Source: Streptomyces sp. SDr-06 (GTDB lineage: Bacteria > Actinomycetota > Actinomycetes > Streptomycetales > Streptomycetaceae). Taken from it: 64,000 nucleotides of DNA. Both the position numbers and the translations under genes were made by a program. Under the pieces are notes generated by a model. The model did no database searches and was not told the DNA's origin. It saw only the letters and a list, made by a program, of their open reading frames with translations. This document shows, piece by piece, positions 1 to 9,600 of this stretch; positions within the stretch are counted from its first letter, which is position 1, and every line of letters begins with the position of its first letter. The stretch is taken from positions 97,011 through 161,010 of the forward strand of contig NZ_QOLA01000020.1 in assembly GCF_003324565.1 (NCBI RefSeq), read 5' to 3'.

Positions 1-100
1 CCACCCGGCGAACCCCGACCACCCCACCTGGCATGCTCGTCTCCACCTGTCCCAGTCCGTGCCCGGGGAAGCGGGGCCTGCCCGAAAGGTCGTCACGAAC

Positions 101-874
101 ATGACGTTCAAAGAGCTCCACCACCAGCACTCCCCGCTCCTGCTGCCCAACGCCTGGGACGTGGCCTCGGCGCTCGCCTTCGCCGACGCGGGATTCCCCG
201 CCATCGGCACGACGAGCTTCGGCGTCGCCGCCTCCGGTGGCAGTCCCGACGGTGGCCGGGCCAGCAGGCAGGCCACCCGGGCTCTCGCTCAGAGACTGAG
301 GGGCACCTCCTTCTATGTCTCCGCCGACATCGAGGACGGCTATGACGACGACCCCGAGTATGTGGCGGCGTACACCGTGAGCCTCGGCGTCGACGGCATC
401 AACATCGAGGACAGCACCGACGAGAGGCTGATTGATCCCGCGCTGCACGCGGCCAAGATCACCGCCATCAAGCACGCCGCGCCCGACCTCTTCGTCAACG
501 CCCGGGTCGACACGTACTGGCTCGGCCAGCAGGCCACGGTCAAGGAGACCTTGGCGCGGGCCCACGCGTACGAAGCGGCGGGCGCCGACGGCATCTTCAT
601 CCCGGGGGCCACCGATCCCTCCGAGCTGCGCCAGTTGACCGGCGCCATCGAGGCGCCGGTCAACATCCTGGCCCACCCCACGCTTTCCGTGGCGGAGCTG
701 GGCCGGCTGGGTGTGCGGCGCATCAGTACCGGATCGCTGCCCTACCGCGCCGCGATGGATGCCGCCGTGCGCGCGGCCGTGGACGTACGCGACGGCGGCA
801 CCCCACCCGCGGCGACGTCCTATCCCGTGATGCAGGAGCGGCTCGTGCGCAACCACCGGGGCCGGCGGGGATGA
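101..874 (+). CDS. Isocitrate lyase/PEP mutase family protein
   Basis: The 257-aa protein has the (beta/alpha)8 fold signature of the PEP mutase/isocitrate lyase superfamily. An N-terminal LLPNAWDVASA segment is followed by the Mg-binding strand with SADIEDGY, then the NARVDTYW strand and the GADGIFIPG strand. The KKCGH catalytic loop of true isocitrate lyases is absent, so the protein belongs to the small uncharacterised branch that probably acts on a C-C or C-P bond of a 2-oxo acid. ATG at 101 is preferred over an upstream GTG at 59 because homology begins there and AAAGG lies just upstream. The substrate cannot be told from sequence. The gene is convergent with the amidohydrolase gene. Confidence 0.85.
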   Translation: MTFKELHHQHSPLLLPNAWDVASALAFADAGFPAIGTTSFGVAASGGSPDGGRASRQATRALAQRLRGTSFYVSADIEDGYDDDPEYVAAYTVSLGVDGINIEDSTDERLIDPALHAAKITAIKHAAPDLFVNARVDTYWLGQQATVKETLARAHAYEAAGADGIFIPGATDPSELRQLTGAIEAPVNILAHPTLSVAELGRLGVRRISTGSLPYRAAMDAAVRAAVDVRDGGTPPAATSYPVMQERLVRNHRGRRG

Positions 875-1012
875 GACCCCCAAGGCCTCCGGCGGGTCCG
901 CCCCTGGGCGAGCACCTGTCGGGCCAACTCGCCGTACGCGCACGGCGATCGGCCGCGATCGGGGCGCAAGAGCCCGCTCGTTTCCCTCCCGGACGCTGTA
1001 CGGGGCCTGCGG

Positions 1013-2224
1013 TCATGCCGCCAGGCGGGTACCGCGGCGCCAGACGGCGCGGGTGTTGAGGGTGTCGCCGATGTCGCTGGTCGGGTCGCCGTCGACCAGC
1101 AGGAGGTCGGCTCGCAGTCCTTCCGCGATGCGACCCCGGTCGCTGAGGCGGAAGCGGCGCGCCGTGGTCGCCGTGGCTGCGCGCAGGGCCCGTGCGGGGG
1201 TGAGGCCGGCGGCCACGAGGTACTGCAGTTCGTGGTGCAGGCTGGCTCCGTGTGCCAGGCCCCCGAAGAACGTCTCGGGCATGGATACGTCGGTGCCGGC
1301 CAGCACGTCGATACCGGCGGCGTCCAGGGCGCGCACGGTGTCGTACACGTCGTCGAGCTTGCCCTGCGGGTAGCGGTTGTAGCTGGACCGCAGCGTCTGG
1401 TCCCACTTGCTGTCGAGGCGGGCGGCGACCCGAGGGTCGTCGGCGAGTTCGCTGCCGGTGATGCCCATCATCGACGCGTTGAGGCTGATGCAGGGAATGA
1501 CGAACATGCCCGCGTCCTTGATCACGTCGATGATCTCGGCCGTGTGCGGCTGGTCCATGAACACGTGGGCGAGGCCGTCGATGCCCGCTTCCGCGGCCAT
1601 TGTGGTGGCCTCCACGGTGAGCGCGTGGGCCACGGTGAGGGCGCCGTACTTCTTGGCCTCTGCCACCCCCGCGTTCACGGTGGCCTGGTCGAGCGAGGGC
1701 AGCCCCGGGTGTCCCTCCACGCTGCCGTCGTCGATCATGAACTTGATGAAGTCCGACCCGCGGCCGAGGAGTTGAGGGACGAAGGCGGCCGCTTCCTCGG
1801 GAGTGGTGGAGAACGGCATCAGGGGCATCACCGGGGGGAGATCCCACTTCGGCCGGAACCCCTCGGGCATCAGCTCGCTGGGGTGGCCACCGGGCGGTGT
1901 GATGCCGAATCCGGCCGAGCGCACATCGGCCACCGTGTCGTCGTCGGTGATGTGGCCCCGGTTCTCCCGGGTGTTCATCCCTTGCATCTCCAGTTCGGTC
2001 GTCACTCCGAACCGCAGGGCGAGGGCCAGGGACCCGGGGGCGGAGTGCACATGGGCGTCGATGAGTCCCGGCAGCAAGGTGGCGCCGCGACCGTCGACGA
2101 TCTCGCTGCCCCAGGGAGCGTCCCCGCCGACCCGAGTGATCCTTCCGCCATCGATGACCACGGTCTGCACGCCGAGCGACTTCTCCCCGTCGAAGACGTG
2201 GGCGTTGGTGATCGCGGTTGCCAT
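1013..2224 (-). CDS. Amidohydrolase family protein (imidazolonepropionase-like)
   Basis: This 403-aa metal-dependent hydrolase carries the usual N-terminal beta-sandwich and TIM-barrel signature. Metal ligands H58 and H60 sit in LIDAHVH, further histidines in VAHAL and GLAHVF, and the catalytic aspartate in AGTDVS. The C-terminal GRIAEGLRADLLLVDGDP strand is typical of dipeptidase/imidazolonepropionase-like members. ATG at 2224 has AGGAAACGAGG upstream; the frame extends further but without homology. It diverges from a MarR regulator across a 101-bp gap that holds an inverted repeat, so MarR control is likely. Probable role: cytoplasmic hydrolysis of a cyclic amide or small peptide-like substrate, identity unknown. 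Confidence 0.87.
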   Translation of the reverse strand: MATAITNAHVFDGEKSLGVQTVVIDGGRITRVGGDAPWGSEIVDGRGATLLPGLIDAHVHSAPGSLALALRFGVTTELEMQGMNTRENRGHITDDDTVADVRSAGFGITPPGGHPSELMPEGFRPKWDLPPVMPLMPFSTTPEEAAAFVPQLLGRGSDFIKFMIDDGSVEGHPGLPSLDQATVNAGVAEAKKYGALTVAHALTVEATTMAAEAGIDGLAHVFMDQPHTAEIIDVIKDAGMFVIPCISLNASMMGITGSELADDPRVAARLDSKWDQTLRSSYNRYPQGKLDDVYDTVRALDAAGIDVLAGTDVSMPETFFGGLAHGASLHHELQYLVAAGLTPARALRAATATTARRFRLSDRGRIAEGLRADLLLVDGDPTSDIGDTLNTRAVWRRGTRLAA

Positions 2225-2253
2225 GGCGGCCCGCCTCGTTTCCTTGCTGGGCA

Positions 2254-2301
2254 ACATTTACATACCTGATGCTATGCACTTATCGGCAGGCATGCAAATG
2301 T
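2254..2301. promoter_or_regulatory. Candidate MarR operator (imperfect inverted repeat)
   Basis: ACATTTACAT (2254-2263) and ATGCAAATGT (2292-2301) pair at 9 of 10 positions and lie between the divergent amidohydrolase and MarR starts. TAGACT at 2313-2318 could be the -10 box of the MarR gene, which would give a nearly leaderless transcript. Binding is inferred from position only. Confidence 0.4.
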
Positions 2302-2325
2302 GTGATGCGGGATAGACTCGGCCCC

Positions 2326-2793
2326 ATGAGCAGTGCCTTTTCCCCTGATCAGGACCCCGACGACCTGGCGCTCGGCCAGATCGGCCCAGCGCTGTCCCGT
2401 CTGCGACGTCGCGCACCTGCTTCGGGCAAGGATCTTTCCCGCAATCTCGTCCTGAATGTGATCGCCGACGCGCCGGGCGAGACCACCGTCGGTGGTCTCG
2501 CCGCCGAGATGGGCATCGCCCAGCCGGTGGCCAGCCGTACCGTCGCCGCCTGCATCCAGGAGGGCTTGCTGCGGCGGGCGGCATCCCAGGCCGATGGGCG
2601 CCGCACCGTGCTCGAACTCACTGAGCACGGCGAGGCCGAGCGGAACCGCTTCGCCGCTGAACAGCGCGCGGCGTTCGAGGAGATCACCGCGGCCTGGTCG
2701 GCGGAGGAACGCATCCAGTTCGCACGCCTCTTGGTCCGTTACGGCGCGGACGCCACCGCGTGGTCCAGGAGGCGGGCCGCGGGCCGCGACTGA
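2326..2793 (+). CDS. MarR family transcriptional regulator
   Basis: A 155-aa winged-helix protein. The recognition region includes TVGGLAAEMGIAQPVASR, followed by the wing with ADGRRTVLELTEHG, the standard MarR arrangement, and a C-terminal dimerisation helix. ATG at 2326 is the natural start; the frame is open further upstream but runs through the intergenic operator. It is divergent from the amidohydrolase gene and is most simply its local regulator; the ligand is unknown. Confidence 0.85.
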   Translation: MSSAFSPDQDPDDLALGQIGPALSRLRRRAPASGKDLSRNLVLNVIADAPGETTVGGLAAEMGIAQPVASRTVAACIQEGLLRRAASQADGRRTVLELTEHGEAERNRFAAEQRAAFEEITAAWSAEERIQFARLLVRYGADATAWSRRRAAGRD

Positions 2794-3084
2794 GGGAGGT
2801 CTCGCGCGGCCGCGTCGCAGCGGAGCGCTCGCGCGAGGCGAGGTGTCCGCGGGGGTGTCGCGTTCCCTGTGCGGCGTCGAGCGAGCGTCTCAAGTCGGCT
2901 GGTGGGGAGGCGAGTTGGTCGTCCCTGCGGCATTCCGGTGATGAGGTCATGGGGGTGAGTTCGCGGGGCGCTGATTGGGTTGGCGACCGGCTGCGGAAGG
3001 CGGTGTGGCCGGTCCTCGCGGCTCAACTCCCGCTGCGTGGAGGCGTGATCGGCTGATTCCGCCGACTGAGCGGAGGTGGTCGGT

Positions 3085-3807
3085 TCAGCCCGCCAGGCGC
3101 TGGAGCCATTCGCGGAGCAGAGCCGTCTCCGTGTCCCGCAGCGGTACCCCGGTGGCCTCGGCCGAGGACTCGGTGGCGGACTGAAGTGCGGCATCGAGGG
3201 CGAGTGCGCGCGAGGCCAGGTCCGAGCCCGACGGGTCGGGCGAGTCCGTGGTGACCGACGCGATGACGGTGTCCCTCAGGCGTGCCGACGTGGTCAGGTC
3301 CCGTTCCGAAGGCTCTTCGCCGATCAGCGCCAGCGTGGCCCCCGTCGTCGCCGCGTGGAGGACGCGGGTCGCCTGCTCCACGGGAACCCGTAGGGCCCCG
3401 GCCTCGGCCACCCGGCCCAGCAGTCTCACCAGCAGGGCGTGCGCCTCGTCCGCGGCCGGCGGGCGCCGGCCGGGCTGGGCGGTGCCGTACATGAGCATGT
3501 AGAACGCGGGGTGCTGCACTCCGAAGTCCACGTGCAGGTCCCAGCCGCGGTAGAGGTCGCCCACGGGGTCGTCGGGGGACAGTGTCAGCGCCTCGCGCTT
3601 CTCGGTCAGGTACATCTCGAATCCGTAGGCGGCCAGCTCGGCCAGGAGTCCGTCCTTGTCGTCGAACATCCGGTAGAGCGCGGGAGCCGTGATGCCCGCG
3701 GCCGCGGCGACGGCCCGCGTGGAGACCGCTTCGCTGCCGCCCTCCTCCAAAAGCTTGGCGGCCACCTGCAGTACCTGGTGCCGTGCGGCGCGTCGTCCCT
3801 CATTCAT
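3085..3807 (-). CDS. TetR/AcrR family transcriptional regulator
   Basis: A 240-aa repressor-type protein. The N-terminal HTH spans about residues 8-55 (VLQVAAKLLEEGG, then TRAVAAAAGITAPALYRMFDDK), followed by an all-helical ligand domain of the TetR_C type. ATG at 3807 is chosen because the HTH begins there; the upstream extension would cover the likely operator. It is divergent from the flavodoxin-fold gene at 4047, so it probably controls that gene and the following reductase. Confidence 0.88.
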   Translation of the reverse strand: MNEGRRAARHQVLQVAAKLLEEGGSEAVSTRAVAAAAGITAPALYRMFDDKDGLLAELAAYGFEMYLTEKREALTLSPDDPVGDLYRGWDLHVDFGVQHPAFYMLMYGTAQPGRRPPAADEAHALLVRLLGRVAEAGALRVPVEQATRVLHAATTGATLALIGEEPSERDLTTSARLRDTVIASVTTDSPDPSGSDLASRALALDAALQSATESSAEATGVPLRDTETALLREWLQRLAG

Positions 3808-3812
3808 GAAAC

Positions 3813-3858
3813 AACGATATCGCATCTTGCGCATCGGTGTTCTATCGGTGATAACGTT
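3813..3858. promoter_or_regulatory. Candidate TetR operator region
   Basis: AACGATATC (3813-3821) and GATAACGTT (3850-3858) form an 8-of-9 inverted repeat. Between them lies an 11-bp-spaced direct repeat, ATCGGTG at 3833 and 3844. The block sits immediately upstream of the TetR start. Function is inferred from position. Confidence 0.35.
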
Positions 3859-4046
3859 CAAACCGTAACGTCGATCCGGCCGAGGGTGGTCGGCGCAGCC
3901 ACGCGCCAGCTGGACGTGAGCCTCGCCATGGCTCCGGCCTCTGGCACTCCAGGCATGGAGCGGCGCGGCCGCCCGCCGCGGCGAGACGACTCATCGTCCA
4001 CCGACACAGCACCGAGCACGCCGCCAAGGCGGCAGGAGGAATACCC

Positions 4047-4634
4047 ATGTCCGACATATCGATCGTCATCGCGTCCCATTCCGGTTACGGCCACACCGCG
4101 CAGCTCGCCGCGGCCGTCGAGGACGGTGCGCGCTCCCTGGCCGGGACGCGGGCCCAGCGCGTGGACGTCGCCTCACTGAGCGATGCCGACTGGGACCTGA
4201 TGGACGCCGCGGATGCCATCATCTTCGGCACCCCCACCTACATGGGCACCGCGTCGGGGGCGTTCCACGCCTTCGCCGAGGCCACCAGCAAGCGCTGGAG
4301 CACCCGGGCCTGGAGCGACAAGCTTGCCGCGGGGTTCACCAACTCCGGTTCCATGAGCGGCGACAAGATGCACACCCTTCAGTACCTCTCACTCCTGGCC
4401 GCCCAGCACGGAATGCTCTGGGTGAGCCTGGGCCTGCTGCCTGGCTGGAACACCACCACCTCCAGCCCCCAGGACAACAACCGCCTCGGCTTCTACCTCG
4501 GCGCCGGCGCACAGAGCTTCAACGACACTCCCGCGGTCGACGACGCCGATGTGAACACCGCCCGCCACCTCGGCCGCCGCGTCGCCGAGCAGACCCGTAT
4601 CCACCGCACCGGACTGGTCACCGCGGCGCTCTGA
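4047..4634 (+). CDS. Flavodoxin-fold NAD(P)H:quinone oxidoreductase (WrbA-like)
   Basis: A 195-aa flavoprotein. The FMN phosphate loop SHSGYGHTAQLA is at residues 10-21, the second FMN loop at FGTPTYMGTASG, and the third in FTNSGSMSG. Length and motifs fit the WrbA-like NADPH-dependent FMN reductase/quinone reductase group. A strong AGGAGG precedes ATG 4047. It is divergent from a TetR regulator and 106 bp upstream of an aldo/keto reductase on the same strand, which suggests a small reductive detoxification operon. Confidence 0.85.
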   Translation: MSDISIVIASHSGYGHTAQLAAAVEDGARSLAGTRAQRVDVASLSDADWDLMDAADAIIFGTPTYMGTASGAFHAFAEATSKRWSTRAWSDKLAAGFTNSGSMSGDKMHTLQYLSLLAAQHGMLWVSLGLLPGWNTTTSSPQDNNRLGFYLGAGAQSFNDTPAVDDADVNTARHLGRRVAEQTRIHRTGLVTAAL

Positions 4635-4740
4635 CCCCAACGGCCGCCAGAAAATACCCCTCCAGTGCCGCTCCCGCCCACGCTCGCTGACGGGCAGGCG
4701 TCGGCGGGGGCGGCACTGGAATCTCTCCAAGGAGCGAGCC

Positions 4741-5730
4741 ATGCAGCATCGGACCCTGGGAAGCCAGGGCCTTGAGGTCTCGGCCATCGGCTACGGCGCG
4801 ATGGGCCTGACGATGGCCTACGGACCCACCGACGAGGCGGCCGGCATCGCCGCCCTCCGCCGCGCCCACGATCTGGGAGTCACCTTCTTCGACACCGCCG
4901 AGATGTACGGCTGGGGTACCGGATCCAACGAGCTGCTGGTGGGCCGGGCGGTCAGGGACTTCCGTGACGAGGTGGTCCTGGCCACCAAGTTCGGCGTCGA
5001 CATGGCGGTGCCCGCGGAGCGGATCGGCGGCCCTCTCAACAGCCGCCCCGACAACATCCGCAAGGTCGCCGACAACAGCCTGCGCTACCTCGGCACGGAT
5101 CACATCGACGTGTTCTACCAGCACCGGGTCGATCCCGACGTGCCCATCGAGGACGTCGCGGGCACGGTCAAGGAGCTGATCGACGCGGGATGGGTGCGGT
5201 ACTTCGGCCTCAGCGAGGCCGGACCCGAGACGATCCGCAGGGCGCACGCCGTGCAGCCGGTCTCCGTTCTGCAGACCGAGTACTCCCTGTTCGAAAGGGA
5301 CGCCGAGCAACTCCTGCCCGTCCTGGACGAGCTCGGCATCGGCTTCGTCGCCTACTCGCCCCTGGGCCGCGGGTTCATCACCGGCACCGCCAGGCCCGCC
5401 GACCAGTACGAAGGCGGCGACATACGCAGCGTGGACCCGCGCTGGCAGCCAGGGAACTTCGAGAAGAACATCGAAGCGGTCGACCGGCTTGCGGCCCTCG
5501 CGGCGACAAGAGGCGCCACCGTCTCCCAACTTGCCCTGGCCTGGCTCCTGACCCGGGGCGAACACGTCGTGCCGATCCCAGGCACCCGCAGCTCGCAGCG
5601 CATCGAGGAGAACGTACGGGCCGTCGACCTCACCCTCACCGATGCCGACCTGAAAGCCATCGACGAGATCCTGCCCCACGGCGGCTTCGGCGCCCGCTAC
5701 GCCGAGGGGCACGTGCCCACGTGGGTCTGA
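4741..5730 (+). CDS. Aldo/keto reductase
   Basis: A 329-aa NADPH-dependent oxidoreductase of the AKR superfamily, close to the AKR13/YakC-type group. The catalytic tetrad is visible: Asp and Tyr in FFDTAEMYG, Lys in LATKFG, and His in FYQHRVD. The C-terminal cofactor site IPGTRSSQRIEEN is also present. AAGGAG lies 8 nt before the ATG. It follows the flavodoxin-fold gene and is probably co-regulated with it by the TetR protein at 3085. Its 3' end meets the convergent protease gene; a short TGAGAG/CTCTCA repeat spans both stop codons. Confidence 0.9.
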   Translation: MQHRTLGSQGLEVSAIGYGAMGLTMAYGPTDEAAGIAALRRAHDLGVTFFDTAEMYGWGTGSNELLVGRAVRDFRDEVVLATKFGVDMAVPAERIGGPLNSRPDNIRKVADNSLRYLGTDHIDVFYQHRVDPDVPIEDVAGTVKELIDAGWVRYFGLSEAGPETIRRAHAVQPVSVLQTEYSLFERDAEQLLPVLDELGIGFVAYSPLGRGFITGTARPADQYEGGDIRSVDPRWQPGNFEKNIEAVDRLAALAATRGATVSQLALAWLLTRGEHVVPIPGTRSSQRIEENVRAVDLTLTDADLKAIDEILPHGGFGARYAEGHVPTWV

Positions 5731-5746
5731 GAGCGGTCCGGCCCTC

Positions 5747-6601
5747 TCATACCGGGGCGCGGCAGTCCCGGGGCGCGGGTGGGGTCGGGTCGCCCGACTC
5801 CGCGTCGGCCGTCGTCAGCACGCTGACGTTCAGCGCGCATTCGATCTGTTTCACGGTGTGGAAGACGAACAGGTCCTCCCGCCCGTGCTGCACGCGCGGC
5901 CCGCCCGCCACCAGCATTCCGACGATCACCGCGCCGTGCACGGGATGTCCGTCGACGACCTGGTCGACCGGCACGAACACCGGGGCCCCGGAATCGGCCG
6001 CCTGAGACACCTGGGTGTGTTCCTTCACCGCGATCGCCAGGCCGAAGGTGCAGCGTCTCGGCTGGGGCTTGTCCTCGCACTCCTTGCCCTCGCTCAGCGA
6101 GAACACCTCCACGTCGCAGAGCAGCTTGGTGACCTGGCCGCTCACACACACCTTCTGTCCGACCACGGGCGCGTCCGCCTTGCCGAGCACCCGGCGGGCC
6201 ACTGGCTCACCGGCGGGGCCGCCGTCGGTCCAGATGGTCGGGGCGTACACCTGCGGCTTGGCGGGGGTTGCGGTGATCAGCCCGGTGTCAGCTCCGTCGT
6301 CGAAGAAGGCCCGTGCGACGCTGCCGTAGGGGGTCTGGCCCGAGACGACGGGGACGCCCCTCTGGGCGTCGGAGCAGTGCCCGGCCGTGACCATGGCGCG
6401 CTTGCCGTCCTCGACCCGGCGCACCGCGAAGCCCGCCGTGCAGTCGAACAGGGTGGCGCTGACGGTCGTCGTGATCGCGGCGCCGCCGCGGTGCGGCTGT
6501 GGATCGTTGGACCGGCCGGCCGGGGCGCCGGTCGCGGACGCACCGGGCACCAGGGCCAGCAGCGCGGCCAGCAGGCAGGCCGGAAGGGGCAGTCGGCGCA
6601 T
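5747..6601 (-). CDS. Secreted chymotrypsin-like (S1) serine protease
   Basis: A 284-aa protein with a Sec signal peptide (residues 1 to about 24; hydrophobic core LLAALLALVPG, cleavage near ASA-TG). The catalytic triad is readable: H75 in VTAGHC, D105 in DGADTGLI and S204 in AADSGAP. The usual Gly before the Asp-Ser pair is Ala here. Paired cysteines (C54/C76 and others) suggest a disulfide-stabilised streptogrisin-like fold, but the long acidic propeptide of streptogrisins is missing. GGAGCAC precedes the start. The gene begins 9 bp after the stop of the 1375-aa gene, so it is the last gene of a three-gene operon with two giant proteins and may process or be carried by them. Confidence 0.83.
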   Translation of the reverse strand: MRRLPLPACLLAALLALVPGASATGAPAGRSNDPQPHRGGAAITTTVSATLFDCTAGFAVRRVEDGKRAMVTAGHCSDAQRGVPVVSGQTPYGSVARAFFDDGADTGLITATPAKPQVYAPTIWTDGGPAGEPVARRVLGKADAPVVGQKVCVSGQVTKLLCDVEVFSLSEGKECEDKPQPRRCTFGLAIAVKEHTQVSQAADSGAPVFVPVDQVVDGHPVHGAVIVGMLVAGGPRVQHGREDLFVFHTVKQIECALNVSVLTTADAESGDPTPPAPRDCRAPV

Positions 6602-6610
6602 GCTGTGCTC

Positions 6611-9600
6611 CTAGAGGGCGAAGTCGATGCGGCCGAGCAGGCCGACCGTCAGGCCGAAGTGGTCCGCGTGCACCAGGCGCCGCGCGGCGGGCAGGGCGGT
6701 TCCGTTCACGATGACGGTGTCGGTGGCCGTGTCCTGGTCGGTCCGGTACAGCTCGTACTCCTGCACGAGCAACCGGTACAGGGTGAGCAACTGTCCGCCG
6801 GGCGGCGTGAGCCCGCCCGTCCAGGCGAACCCGGTGCCGTCGGCCCGGCAGGTCAGTTCCACCGGGGCGCCGACCTGCTGCCAGTCCATGTCGTCCTCAT
6901 TGAGGCTCGCCCGGCTCTGCAGGGACACGACGACCCGGCGGCTCGCGCCTGCCGCGACCGCGTTCGCGCCGCTGAGTTCGCCCAGTTCGTTGTACGGCGC
7001 CGGGCCGGTCAGTTTGACGGTGAGGCTGTCGCCGTCCCGGTGGCCTGTGACCGACCGGAACGGCACGAGCTGGGCGAACTCGGCCCGTTCCACCTTCGAC
7101 AGCTGCAACGGCTCGACGGAGAAGGGCTGGTAGCGGGCGAGGGCCAGGCGCAGATAGGGGAAGTACGCCGTGTCGCTGCCGGATGTGCCGGTGAAGTCCA
7201 CGTCGATGTCGACGTACCACAGCCGCCGTTCCTCGTGGTAGACGGGCGTGTAGGCCACCGCGTCGACGAGGAGGGGAGCCGTGTCGGGCGACTCGGCCAG
7301 GCGCAGCCCGGTGAGTACTTTCGCCGCGTTGGGGAAGTGCGCGGCCGTGGGGCTCGGCAGCCGTGTGGTGTCGCCCCAGACCGGGTCCACGCCCCACCGT
7401 GTCGCATACGTGTCCGGCAGCGAGGTGCCCGGGTCCAGGACGACCGCCAGCATCTCGTCGTCGCCGGAGGAGAACCAGGGCCGGTCGAGGTGGACGCGCA
7501 GCCCGGCGGAGTGACGGCTCTGGGTCACCGTGCCGTGCTGGTCGTCGACGGTCCGACGGCGGCGGAACGTCGGCATGGCGTACGCCACCGACGGCGGCTC
7601 GGGGCGGCGCGAGCTGGGCACCGCCACGAGGTCGGAGCCGGGGCCGACCCGGGTGACGTTGGCGCGGTCCTCCGTGATGCTGGGGTGGAAGTACTCCCGG
7701 AACCGGGTGACGCCGGTCGGCGTGTACGTCACGTTGCGGTGTCTGGTGTCGCCGAACTCGTGGGTGCGGCTCACCGCGGCCGCGTCCTCGGTGGCGCGCA
7801 GGGTGATGTCTTCGAGGTGGGTGTGTCCCTCGGTACGGCTGGGTGCGGGCTGGGTCACGTCGTCGAGCCATTCGCTCCACGAGGCGTCCAGCTCGACGTG
7901 GCCGGTGCTTTCGGCGTGACTGGTCAGGTGGCCGCTGAGGCGAGCCGCGGTCTGACCGGCGTCGCGCGCGGTGGTGAGGTGGCTGAGCTCGGGCCGGTGC
8001 ACGGGCTTCTCCACCGCGTGCACCAGGGTGAGTTCGACCCAGGGGGTGAGCATCCAGTTCTCGCCGTCGGCGCTGGCCCGGGTCACGAACGACCGGTCGG
8101 TGTCGGGCAGGCCGGCCCAGTACGAGGAGGCGGTGAGCAGGTTCCACTGGCGCAGCAGCGGCAGTTTCCGCGGGTCGAGGTAGCAGCTGAGCCGGACGGT
8201 CGCGACCTCGCCCTTGGTGAGGAAGACGTCGAGGACCCGCTCCAGGAGGCCGTCGCGCCACTCGGGTTCGCCCGTGCCCTCGTTGACGCGCAGCCGGAAC
8301 GGCTTGGCCTGTGGCCACGGACCCGGGAAGGGGATCTTGCGGTTCTCGGTGTCGCCGGGAAGACCGCGCAGCATGACGCCTTCGGCGAGCACGTCCGGCA
8401 GGTAGGGCAGCAGCAGTTGGTCGCCGCTGTGCACCACGTACTCGCCGCGTTTGAGACCGGCACCGCGCCGTGGCAGCGGCAGCGCGGTGAGCGGGTCCGG
8501 GTCGTGCACGGAGTGCTTGGCGACGTGGATCTCCTGCTCCTGCAGCAGGTCGTGCTCGCTGTGCGGCCATTCGGCGTCGCGGACCACGGTGTCCAGGAAC
8601 GACCCGGACTCGCGGGAGGCGGCCTCGAAGTACTCCTCGCGCAGCCGCTGGGGCTTGTCCGCACCGAAGACCGGGTCGAACACGCCGTGTTCCTCGGCCA
8701 TCTGGAGCGCCGTCTTGGGCGGTGCGACATGGCGCTCGGAGACCGGCTTGTACCGGCGGTCCAGGCCGTCCACCGCGGAGTGCGCGGCGTGGTCGGGAAC
8801 GTTGGAGCGCAGGGCCGCGTACGCGTCGGTGGAGACCGGACGGTCGTCGTCGGTGACGGTGCTGCGGATGACCAGCCGCTCGGTGGACTCTCCTTCATTG
8901 AACGGCAACAGCGGCACCACCACCGGCTGGGGCACCGGCTCCCAGCGGCCATAGGCGAGGGCGTCGGAGTGGACGGCGTCGGGTGTGGTCGCCGTGTGGT
9001 CCAGGCTGTTGCCTGCCAGGTCGACCACGCGGGCGCGCATGCGGTACGTGCGGCCGTAGCGCAGCGCGGGCAGTGAGCCCGGCTCCGGCACGAACGTGGT
9101 GTCCAGCGGCACGTCGGGCGAGACGGGCGGGGCGGGGGCGTGCGGCTGGTCGTCGAGGCCGATGGTCCGGCCGGGGCGCGGCGCCGCGAGGCTCCAGCCG
9201 TGCCAGCCGAACACGGCCTGGTGCCCGTACAGCTGGCGGTCGTCGGCGGCGTCGACCGTCACCGTGCTGGCGCGGACCAGGCCCTCGTCCGGGCCGACCG
9301 GGACGGCGACGGGCGGCTGCCCCGGGCGGCGGATGGTGTAGCTGCCGCGGCGCCGCAGCAAGGAGCGCCACTGGGTGACCCGCCCGGTGGCCGGGTCGAG
9401 GGTGCCGATGTCCACGCGGTAGCCGCGGACCAGGTCCTGCGACGTCAGGTCGAGGTCCCCGGTGGCGCCTTGGCGGCTGCGGTCGGCTCCGATGAGTCCG
9501 GCGAGATGCCGGTCGCGGTCCGTGTGCAGCAGCGTGATCCCGGCGCCCCGGGCGGCCGGGGTGGCCGTGCTCACCAGGAGTTCGGCGACCGACCCCGTGC

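Noticed and set aside
5728..5749. Hairpin TGAGAG/CTCTCA between aldo/keto reductase and protease
   Set aside because: Only six pairs with a ten-base loop; too weak to list as a terminator.
5858..9076. 1072-aa open frame on the plus strand opposite the 1375-aa gene
   Set aside because: Arg/Gly/Val-rich low-complexity translation without homology; it is the GC-bias mirror of the minus-strand gene.
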